Below, piece after piece: positions 1-4,677 of a DNA stretch of 5,607 bases (within the stretch, counting starts at the first letter, position 1; every line of letters starts with the position of its first letter). The notes below the pieces were generated by a model, which did not search any database, was not told the origin of the DNA, and saw nothing but the letters and a program-made list of their open reading frames with translations. The stretch is from Limisphaerales bacterium. Its GTDB lineage: Bacteria > Verrucomicrobiota > Verrucomicrobiae > Limisphaerales > UBA11358. The stretch is taken from NCBI GenBank assembly GCA_003152145.1, contig PLZL01000365.1, forward strand, positions 3,059 to 8,665, written 5' to 3'. A program made the position numbers and the translations under genes.

Positions 1-1
1 G

Positions 2-604
2 ATGCCCATGCAAGGCGGCAAGGCCGTGGACTTCATCGAACGCACCGCCATGGACGCGCAAATCTCCAGCGACCAAGTCCGCGGCATCGCCGCACGCGTC
101 CAGAATCAGGCCACTTATCCCAATTCGGCATTCGCCAACTCCCTCAAGCTCGTCGCAAAGCTCATTGGCGGCGGCCTGCCCACGCGCATTTATTACGTCT
201 CGCAGGGCGGCTATGACACCCACACCAACCAGATCGCCACCCAGCAGCGCCTGCTGGCCGACCTCGGCGATTCCCTCAAGGCCTTTGTGGACGACATGAA
301 AACGCAGGGCAACCTGCAACGCGTGCTCGTGATGACCTTCAGCGAATTCGGACGCCGCGTGAATGAAAACGCCAACGGCGGCACCGACCACGGAGCGGCC
401 GCGCCCATGTTCATTGTCGGCAACAAGGTGAAGGCCGGGCTGTTGGGCCGCTATCCCAGCCTCGCCCCGCAGGATTTGTTTCAGGGCGACATCAAATACA
501 ACGTGGATTTCCGCCAAGTTTATGCCGGTGTCTTGGAAGACTGGCTCAAGACGAAAAGCGCGCCGATTTTGGGCAAACAATTCGAGCCGCTTCACGTGGT
601 TTGA
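2..604 (+). CDS. DUF1501 family protein, C-terminal part (5' end outside window)
   Basis: The frame is open from the left edge, so the ATG at position 2 is probably internal. Family members usually run to 400-500 aa with an N-terminal Tat-type signal; only the last 200 residues are seen here. Visible family hallmarks, numbered from the first visible Met, are SQGGYDTHTNQ (67-77), MTFSEFGRRV (111-120), GGTDHGAAAPMF (126-137), the GLLGRYPSL stretch (146-154) and VDFRQVYAGVLEDWL (168-182). The conserved Asp/His pairs in GYDTH and GTDHG fit the alkaline-phosphatase/sulfatase-like fold to which DUF1501 is assigned, but the biochemical role is not established. In many genomes the gene follows a DUF1800 gene; that position would lie left of this window. 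The C-terminus is intact, ending in TGA. The family assignment is firm; the function is unknown. Confidence 0.93.
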   Translation: MPMQGGKAVDFIERTAMDAQISSDQVRGIAARVQNQATYPNSAFANSLKLVAKLIGGGLPTRIYYVSQGGYDTHTNQIATQQRLLADLGDSLKAFVDDMKTQGNLQRVLVMTFSEFGRRVNENANGGTDHGAAAPMFIVGNKVKAGLLGRYPSLAPQDLFQGDIKYNVDFRQVYAGVLEDWLKTKSAPILGKQFEPLHVV

Positions 605-608
605 CATT

Positions 609-627
609 GGTCGCCTGCGTGGCGACT
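609..627 (+). terminator. Stem-loop just after the DUF1501 stop codon
   Basis: A perfect 6-bp stem, GTCGCC (610-615) with GGCGAC (621-626), encloses the 5-nt loop TGCGT. A G-T wobble (609/627) adds one more pair. It starts 5-6 nt after the stop codon. No proper T-run follows (TGCTTTG), so it is either a weak intrinsic terminator or a 3'-end protective hairpin. Its position is what makes it plausible. Confidence 0.4.
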
Positions 628-730
628 GCTTTGAGCCGGCGCTTCGGAATGTGACGGGAAGAGCAGCGGGCAATGGAGTTTCGCCAACGCTGCGACGGGT
701 TGCAGATTACGCGTGTATCGCCATTTGTGG

Positions 731-771
731 CTGGAGCCGTCTTTGAAGTGCGGGGCGACGGAAAACTCCAG
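731..771. repeat. Long bulged inverted repeat
   Basis: CTGGAGCCGTC (731-741) can pair with GACGG (757-761) and CTCCAG (766-771). This gives 11 base pairs interrupted only by a 4-A bulge on the 3' side, around a 15-nt loop. No T-run follows and no gene overlaps it. It may be a repetitive extragenic palindrome type of element or a remnant terminator; only one copy is seen in the window. Confidence 0.4.
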
Positions 772-926
772 TAATCGAACGTCCAATCCCCGGAACGCTC
801 AAGAAGCCAGGCCAGACCGCCAGAAGAAATGTCGGAGTGCTGTCAGCATCAATCCGCAGTCGTCGTCATCGCCTTGCAGAACAGTCAAACCAGACTTTTG
901 CGGTGGCGTGGCGAATAAACATACTT

Positions 927-942
927 GTAACCATTTGGTTAC
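927..942. promoter_or_regulatory. Perfect palindrome GTAACC-ATTT-GGTTAC, operator-like
   Basis: Perfect 6-bp arms are separated by 4 bases, in an intergenic stretch about 190 bp upstream of the start chosen for the arylsulfotransferase-like gene. The dyad is the right size for a dimeric regulator site. No regulator gene is in the window and the protein that would bind is unknown. The alternative is a chance palindrome. Confidence 0.3.
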
Positions 943-1131
943 TCGCGCGTCTGTTGGTTGCAGTTGGACGAAAGAAGAGTGAAAACCGACACGTTCGGCA
1001 TCCCGGTCTCTGCCAAAAGGCCAAAAGCAAACGCTGGTGGCCGGGTTAAGTCACGGCTAAATGGTAGCGATGGGTCAGGGCGTCAGGTCTTGGAAACCCG
1101 ATTTAAACCAGATTGCCATGTTGCCAAATTT

Positions 1132-1212
1132 ATGAAAAATCCTGTGATTCGTTGCATTAATGTATTGTCTGTGTTGACCTCGATTTTTGCTTTGTCCCCA
1201 AATTCTCATGCG
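1132..1212 (+). other. Signal peptide of the arylsulfotransferase-like protein
   Basis: Residues 1-27: a short basic N-region (K2, R7), a hydrophobic core INVLSVLTSIFAL (9-21), and a polar C-region ending in S-H-A with small residues at -3 and -1. The predicted mature protein starts VTILSG. The N-terminal extension that an upstream start (958) would add is rich in Lys/Arg/Gly, lacks a hydrophobic segment and would bury this signal, so it is probably untranslated. Confidence 0.8.
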
Positions 1213-2934
1213 GTGACCATTTTGTCGGGCCCCACCTTTACGCCGGCAGCCAACGCCCCGCTGGCCGGAGTTTTGCGACTGACCACCGATGTGAATTCCA
1301 GGGTGAGTGTCCTGGTGAGCGACGGGACAAGCGTTTGGGAAAGGGACTTCTACGATTTTGGCACGACGCATTCGGAGACGTTGCTCGGATTTAGACCCGG
1401 CCAGACCAATCTGATTCTCGTCACCGTTTACGACAAATATCGGAACGCCTACACGGCCCCGCAGTTGTTGAACTTTGACACCGCTCCCTTGCCGAGTGAT
1501 TTTCCCACCAGCGTCGTGTTGGCAAGCGAACCGAGCATGATGGAACCGGGATACACGCTGTTCATCGTTGAAAATATAGCCACCGGGCATCATTATATAA
1601 CCATTATGGATAATGACGGCGAGGTGGTGTGGTATCTCCTGGTTCCTCAAGCTGGAGCTGGCGATGTCAAGCAGCTTGGCAACGGCGATTTGTTCATTCC
1701 TGCGAGCTCTTTCAGTGAGATCAATATGCTCGGCGAAACGGTGCAAACCTGGAACCCACCGACGGGATATCCGATCGATGGTCATGACGGCATCCCAACG
1801 GATCATGGGACCATCCTTTATTTGACGAATATTGGTCGCGCAGTGACCAACTTTCCGAGTCAAATAGCAACAAATGCCGTGCTGATGACACAAACCATAG
1901 ACGACTGCCCGATCGTCGAAATTTCGGCCACCAACGAGGCGCTCCTCAACGTCTGGTCGCCGTTAACGAACGGCTTCACAGACCCAACCCGTGTCACCTA
2001 TCTGACCTACGATGGCGCCGGCACGGGTGGAGTGGATAACGAGCACGCCAACGCGCTCATTGAGGATACCAACGATAATTCCATCATCGTTTCGCTGCGC
2101 AACCAGAATGCTGTCGTCAAATTTTCCCGAACAGGCCAGCTTAAATGGATCCTTGGTCCGCCGGCAAACTGGCAAACTAATTTTCAAGGCACAAACCTCC
2201 AGCAATACCTGCTTACCCCCGTGAGGACGCCGTTCGAGTGGAATTACGCGCAGCATGCGCCAACGCTCACCCCGCAGGGCACGTTGCTCGTCTATGACGA
2301 TGGCAATTTCCGGGCCAGTCCCTTTGACCCTCCCGTTCCCGACCAGGACAATTACAGCCGTGGCGTGGAATTTGGCATCAACGAGACGAACATGGAAGTA
2401 ACCCAGCTTTGGGATTCCACGGCCGCCGGTGGCGACCGACTTTATACGCCTGCACTCGGGGAAACAGAGTGGCTTCCCCAACGCCGGGATGTGTTGGTCA
2501 CGTATGGTTATGTCACCTATATCAACGGTGTCCCCCCGAGTGCAACCGCGCCGAATGCGAGCATGGCTCGGATCATAGAATATACGCATGACCCGGATCC
2601 ACAGGTGGTGTTTGACCTTTCGTTTTTTGATTACGACAACACAAATCCCTACTACCGCGGGTATTTCGTTTATCGGGCCTTAAGGATTCCCGACCTATAC
2701 GCCCACCCCGCCAATCCCGTCACCGACCTTGGTGTGAGCGAAGAAAACACGAGGGCGCGCTTGGAATTCTCTGCAGATCCAGCCCGAACCTATGATATCC
2801 AAGCTTCCACCGATTTGAAGAACTGGATCACTATTGGAACGGCTGTGCAAGACGAGGTCCCCGGAGATTTCGAATTTGATGATTTCAACGTGAGCCAGTT
2901 CACAGAACGCTTTTATCGCGTGGTCACGCAGTAG
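1132..2934 (+). CDS. Secreted arylsulfotransferase-like protein (ASST family)
   Basis: A 600-aa protein. ASST enzymes move a sulfuryl group from a phenolic sulfate ester to another phenol without PAPS, through a sulfohistidine, in the periplasm. Residues 1-27 form a signal peptide (MKNP..., hydrophobic core, cleavage after SHA), which is why I prefer ATG 1132 to the upstream in-frame ATG at 958; no clear Shine-Dalgarno is seen. Residues ~28-115 look like the beta-sandwich N-domain, and ~130-520 the propeller. Candidate active-site residues are H218 (DGHDG), H305 (NEHAN), R323 (VSLRNQN) and H375 (YAQHAP). They match E. coli AssT H252, H356, R374 and H436 as I recall them, and the H-to-R spacing of 18 is identical. 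FSRTGQLKWILG (331-342) is also typical. Residues ~530-600 form a separate C-terminal domain (YDIQASTDLKNW, ending FYRVVTQ) of verrucomicrobial type. The mature chain has one Cys (C259). The substrate is unknown. Confidence 0.88.
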   Translation: MKNPVIRCINVLSVLTSIFALSPNSHAVTILSGPTFTPAANAPLAGVLRLTTDVNSRVSVLVSDGTSVWERDFYDFGTTHSETLLGFRPGQTNLILVTVYDKYRNAYTAPQLLNFDTAPLPSDFPTSVVLASEPSMMEPGYTLFIVENIATGHHYITIMDNDGEVVWYLLVPQAGAGDVKQLGNGDLFIPASSFSEINMLGETVQTWNPPTGYPIDGHDGIPTDHGTILYLTNIGRAVTNFPSQIATNAVLMTQTIDDCPIVEISATNEALLNVWSPLTNGFTDPTRVTYLTYDGAGTGGVDNEHANALIEDTNDNSIIVSLRNQNAVVKFSRTGQLKWILGPPANWQTNFQGTNLQQYLLTPVRTPFEWNYAQHAPTLTPQGTLLVYDDGNFRASPFDPPVPDQDNYSRGVEFGINETNMEVTQLWDSTAAGGDRLYTPALGETEWLPQRRDVLVTYGYVTYINGVPPSATAPNASMARIIEYTHDPDPQVVFDLSFFDYDNTNPYYRGYFVYRALRIPDLYAHPANPVTDLGVSEENTRARLEFSADPARTYDIQASTDLKNWITIGTAVQDEVPGDFEFDDFNVSQFTERFYRVVTQ

Positions 2935-2938
2935 GTCT

Positions 2939-3031
2939 GGTGAAGAAACGGGATGATCCGGGGCCTTGACGCAAGGGAAGATCAGGATTCTTCACCGCGG
3001 CCAACGTTATTGGCCCTGACTTCAAGCAGGG
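2939..3031. terminator. Cluster of three stem-loops after the arylsulfotransferase-like gene
   Basis: The first is a long imperfect hairpin closed by the perfect 9-bp pair GGTGAAGAA (2939-2947) / TTCTTCACC (2988-2996), with an inner CCTTG-ACG-CAAGG stem (2964-2976). The second is GGCCAA-CGTTA-TTGGCC (2999-3015). The third is CCCTG (3014-3018) / CAGGG (3027-3031), which shares bases with the second, so those two are mutually exclusive. The cluster begins 4 nt after the stop codon. No T-run follows any of them, so termination or transcript 3'-end protection is inferred from location only. Confidence 0.45.
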
Positions 3032-3117
3032 TCGGCCGGCTTGGACGCGCAACAGCACGTCCCAACCAACTGGCCCAAACCCATGTCTAACCTCAATAGC
3101 AACCTCCCCTTCAAGTT

Positions 3118-3318
3118 TTAAATATCGAACGAGTGGCTGGATTCGTTTGTGGCCGGCTTTATGCCGAAATGGAGCCCGGTCTCATCCTCATAACCGACCG
3201 GCACCCGGAATCCGATTAAACGCCCGAACCACTCACATAGAATCACCACGGGGTCGCGGCGAAGCGGCAATGGCTGATTTGTTTGACAGCCTCTGCCTGA
3301 AAGGATGTTGTCAGTCAT
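3118..3318 (-). CDS. Possible small hypothetical protein or gene remnant
   Basis: A minus-strand frame of 66 codons from an internal ATG (3318) to TAA; the same frame stays open upstream to 3462. I do not recognise it with certainty. Residues ~22-53 read like real protein (RRDPVVILCEWFGRL, then GFRVPVGYEDETGLHFGIKPA-type sequence), and the codons there mostly end in G or C, as in true genes of this window. The first ~20 residues look less protein-like. No Shine-Dalgarno is seen. A TATAAT hexamer lies on the minus strand at 3331-3326, but it has no recognisable -35 partner. This could be a small conserved protein, a truncated gene, or chance. Confidence 0.28.
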   Translation of the reverse strand: MTDNILSGRGCQTNQPLPLRRDPVVILCEWFGRLIGFRVPVGYEDETGLHFGIKPATNESSHSFDI

Positions 3319-3351
3319 GCTGGAAATTATAGTGACCGAACGGCAGAGTGC

Positions 3352-3368
3352 TTGCCATATATTGGCAA
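3352..3368. promoter_or_regulatory. Perfect palindrome TTGCCA-TATAT-TGGCAA, operator-like
   Basis: Perfect 6-bp arms are separated by a 5-nt AT spacer. The site lies about 70 bp before the duplicated upstream box and about 185 bp before the first BLUF gene, and just upstream (minus sense) of the possible small minus-strand ORF. The form suits a dimeric DNA-binding protein. It has no counterpart before the second BLUF gene. Binding is inferred from symmetry only. Confidence 0.33.
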
Positions 3369-3439
3369 TTCCTAAACAAAAATTGTGCAGCCGTGGGGCA
3401 TGGAAGCTAAAACCGACCCGCTGCCGGAAAATGACACAT

Positions 3440-3511
3440 GGTTGCGACCCGGTTTCCCACATGACAAGCCGCGCTGATGATGTAAATGACTTTCTATTGA
3501 TTTTAATTTGC
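3440..3511 (+). repeat. 72-bp upstream box, copy 1
   Basis: Aligns without gaps to 4067-4138 with 9 mismatches (63/72, 87.5%, counted by hand). It begins GGTTGCGACCC, contains the invariant CGCGCTGATGATG-type core (GCGCTGATGATG here, 3471-3482) and ends in an AT-rich stretch closing on TTGC. It lies 42 nt before the start codon of the first BLUF gene. An AT-rich TTTAAT at 3502-3507 could be a -10 element, but no clear -35 is present. It is either an inherited part of the tandem duplication, kept as a shared promoter/operator, or a gene-conversion tract. Confidence 0.8.
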
Positions 3512-3541
3512 CTTCTTTAATCATCTATGCAACTTTTCGTT

Positions 3542-3547
3542 AAGGGA
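3542..3547 (+). promoter_or_regulatory. Shine-Dalgarno AAGGGA deciding the start of BLUF gene 1
   Basis: AAGGGA sits 6 nt before ATG 3554. Two other in-frame ATGs (3527 and 3548) lie upstream of or adjacent to it. The Shine-Dalgarno spacing and the exact alignment with the second gene's N-terminus (MSKLFRMAYVS against MNKLFRMAYVS) both favour 3554. Confidence 0.65.
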
Positions 3548-3553
3548 ATGACT

Positions 3554-3982
3554 ATGAGCAAGTTGTTTCGAATGGCCTATGTCAGCACCGCCTCGAAGCT
3601 TTTCAACTCGGCGGAGCTGCGCGACATGCTCAAGGAGAGCAACGTGCGCAATAAAGAGGCGGGCATCACCGGAATGCTGCTCTACAAGGACGGCCAGTTC
3701 ATGCAGGTCTTGGAAGGCACGCTGGAAGCCGTGACGGCGACCTTCAGCCGCATCAGCCGGGATCCGCGGCATCATGGCATCATGGTCCTCGTCAAGGGAG
3801 CGGTGCAGGAACGCCGGTTTCCCGGCTGGTCAATGGCCTTCCGGGATTTGAACCTGCCGGATCATCAGGAAGTGCCCGGCTACAGCGAATTTTTGAACAC
3901 GCCCTTGACCGGGAAGGAATTTGCCGACGACCCGGAACGTTGCGAAAAACTCCTGCTCGTCTTCAAAAAAACAATCCGCTGA
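3554..3982 (+). CDS. Stand-alone BLUF-domain blue-light sensor, copy 1
   Basis: A 142-aa cytosolic flavoprotein. BLUF domains bind FAD and respond to blue light through a Tyr-Gln-flavin hydrogen-bond switch. Visible residues are Y9 (AYVST), N33 (RNKEAGITG), Q51 (FMQVLEG), W92 and M94 (WSMAF). These correspond to PixD Y8, N32, Q50, W91 and M93 with a constant offset of one, so the photocycle should be possible. The PixD N31 position is R32 here. The domain spans ~3-97. Residues 98-142 (LPDHQEVPGYSEFLNTP..., then a helix ending KKTIR) form the C-terminal helical cap of short BLUF proteins. There is no effector domain, so output presumably goes through a protein partner, as in PixD-PixE; none is encoded nearby. 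The next gene is its tandem paralogue, 193 nt downstream. No strong terminator separates them. Confidence 0.93.
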   Translation: MSKLFRMAYVSTASKLFNSAELRDMLKESNVRNKEAGITGMLLYKDGQFMQVLEGTLEAVTATFSRISRDPRHHGIMVLVKGAVQERRFPGWSMAFRDLNLPDHQEVPGYSEFLNTPLTGKEFADDPERCEKLLLVFKKTIR

Positions 3983-4014
3983 ATTGACCTTTGACCGACG
4001 CTCCACTCTTCCCG

Positions 4015-4032
4015 GGAAAATCACATTTTTCC
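4015..4032 (+). terminator. Weak hairpin GGAAAA-TCACAT-TTTTCC between the BLUF genes
   Basis: A 6-bp, mostly A-T stem whose 3' arm is itself T-rich, 33 nt after the stop of the first BLUF gene. The predicted stability is low. A second small stem, CGGGT-TGCG-ACCCG followed by CTTT, lies at 4065-4078, overlapping the start of the duplicated box. Either could attenuate read-through, but neither is a strong terminator, so co-transcription of both BLUF genes remains possible. Confidence 0.2.
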
Positions 4033-4066
4033 GCCGCCACAACCTGTCCGTTTTGAAATAGCACCG

Positions 4067-4138
4067 GGTTGCGACCCGCTTTCCCACCTGACAAGTCGCG
4101 CTGATGATGAAAATAACTTTTTATTGATTTATACTTGC
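4067..4138 (+). repeat. 72-bp upstream box, copy 2
   Basis: Ungapped match to 3440-3511 with 63/72 identities. It ends 37 nt before the start codon of the second BLUF gene, compared with 42 nt for copy 1. TATACT at 4130-4135 resembles a -10 hexamer, but the matching spacing has no good -35. The sequence between the box and the start codon is not conserved between the two genes, which suggests that the box, not the leader, is what is being kept. Confidence 0.8.
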
Positions 4139-4166
4139 TATTTGTCGTCATTGACACAACCCTTTT

Positions 4167-4170
4167 GGAG
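4167..4170 (+). promoter_or_regulatory. Shine-Dalgarno GGAG of BLUF gene 2
   Basis: GGAG lies 5 nt before ATG 4176, the only sensible start for this gene. The nearby TTGACA (4151-4156) is too close to the start codon to serve as the -35 element of this gene. Confidence 0.65.
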
Positions 4171-4175
4171 TCATT

Positions 4176-4604
4176 ATGAACAAATTGTTTCGAATGGCCT
4201 ATGTCAGCACTGCGTTGGAGTTTTACAACCAGATGATGTTGCTCGACCTGCTTGAGGAAGCCAACAAACGCAATGCCAAGGCTGGCATCACGGGAATGTT
4301 GCTCTACAAGGATGGCCAGTTCATGCAGATTCTGGAAGGCTCGGAGAAAGCCGTGAAGACGACCTTCGGCCGCATCAGCAAGGACCCGCGGCATTATGGC
4401 ATCATCGTCCTCCTCAAGGAGACTGCGGAAGAACGTCACTTCCCCGACTGGTCAATGGCCTTCCGGGATTTGGGTCTGCCGGATCATCAGAAAGTGCCCG
4501 GTTACAGCGAGTTTTTGAACACGCCCCTGACGGGAAAGGAATTTGCCTCCAGACCATCCCATTGCGAAAAGCTCCTGCTCCTCTTCAAACAAAATATCCG
4601 CTGA
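4176..4604 (+). CDS. Stand-alone BLUF-domain blue-light sensor, copy 2
   Basis: A 142-aa protein, exactly the length of the preceding BLUF protein and 101/142 identical to it without gaps. It keeps the FAD/photocycle set: Y9, N33, Q51, W92 and M94, again with R32 in place of the PixD Asn31 (AppA His44) position. Identity is highest in residues 37-55 (AGITGMLLYKDGQFMQ.LEG) and 92-124, including LPDHQ.VPGYSEFLNTPLTG. It is lowest in 14-36 (first helix, where this copy has FYNQMMLLDLLEEANK), in 56-91, and at 125-129. As a short BLUF protein with no output domain, it probably signals by binding another protein or by assembling into oligomers; mixed oligomers with copy 1 are conceivable. A good intrinsic terminator follows. 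Family certain, physiological output unknown. Confidence 0.94.
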   Translation: MNKLFRMAYVSTALEFYNQMMLLDLLEEANKRNAKAGITGMLLYKDGQFMQILEGSEKAVKTTFGRISKDPRHYGIIVLLKETAEERHFPDWSMAFRDLGLPDHQKVPGYSEFLNTPLTGKEFASRPSHCEKLLLLFKQNIR

Positions 4605-4629
4605 ACCGGCCTTGGGGGACAAAGGTTCA

Positions 4630-4652
4630 TCCGCGGATTGCGCGGACTTTTT
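4630..4652 (+). terminator. Intrinsic terminator of the BLUF pair
   Basis: TCCGCG (4630-4635) and CGCGGA (4641-4646) form a perfect GC-rich stem around a 5-nt loop, followed directly by C and a run of five T (4648-4652). It starts 25 nt after the stop of the second BLUF gene. On the minus strand no T-run follows the stem, so it serves the + strand and prevents read-through into the convergent gene. Confidence 0.78.
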
Positions 4653-4677
4653 CATTCGGCAATTCCGGCTGGCGTGT

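Larger units (their letters stand above)
605..1131. other. Intergenic region without a convincing gene
   Basis: About 530 bases separate the DUF1501 stop from the start preferred for the arylsulfotransferase-like gene. Short open frames exist on both strands but show no domain, no signal peptide and no sensible composition, and they overlap one another. The stretch is rich in inverted repeats: the stem-loop at 609-627, GCAGCG/CGCTGC (663-668 with 688-693), a bulged long stem at 731-771, and GTAACC/GGTTAC at 927-942. The promoter of the downstream gene must lie here, but I cannot point to a convincing -35/-10 pair. Confidence 0.5.
2935..3553. other. Long intergenic region upstream of the BLUF pair
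   Basis: About 620 bases with no confident gene. In order it holds the hairpin cluster (2939-3031), an unstructured stretch, a possible short minus-strand ORF or remnant (3118-3318), a perfect palindrome (3352-3368), and the first copy of the 72-bp box shared by the two BLUF genes (3440-3511). The last part, from about 3475 to the BLUF start, is noticeably AT-rich, as expected for a promoter region. Confidence 0.5.

Noticed and set aside
713..982. Plus-strand open frame of 89 codons in the first gap
   Set aside because: Low-complexity Ser/Arg/Cys composition, no ribosome site, overlaps other equally weak frames and the hairpin at 731-771.
1075..1893. Minus-strand open frame of 272 codons
   Set aside because: It lies antisense to the arylsulfotransferase-like gene, has no domain-like content, and its composition is what antisense of a GC-rich gene gives.
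1963..2589. Minus-strand open frame of 208 codons
   Set aside because: Antisense shadow of the same gene; the sense frame carries the catalytic motifs.
3527..3553. Earlier start codons (3527, 3548) for the first BLUF gene
   Set aside because: The Shine-Dalgarno AAGGGA at 3542-3547 is correctly spaced for 3554, and the second copy begins at the equivalent residue.
3440..4138. CRISPR-like or mobile-element interpretation of the repeated 72-bp boxes
   Set aside because: There are only two copies, 627 bp apart, each at the same place before a paralogous gene. No terminal inverted repeats, spacers or transposase are present; tandem gene duplication explains them.
4151..4156. TTGACA as a -35 promoter element for the second BLUF gene
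   Set aside because: It is only about 20 nt before the start codon, so its -10 would fall on the start codon.
3963..4439. Minus-strand open frame of 158 codons across the second BLUF gene
   Set aside because: Antisense to a gene with clear BLUF motifs. A similar antisense frame occurs in copy 1 (3521-3775) simply because the two genes are duplicates.
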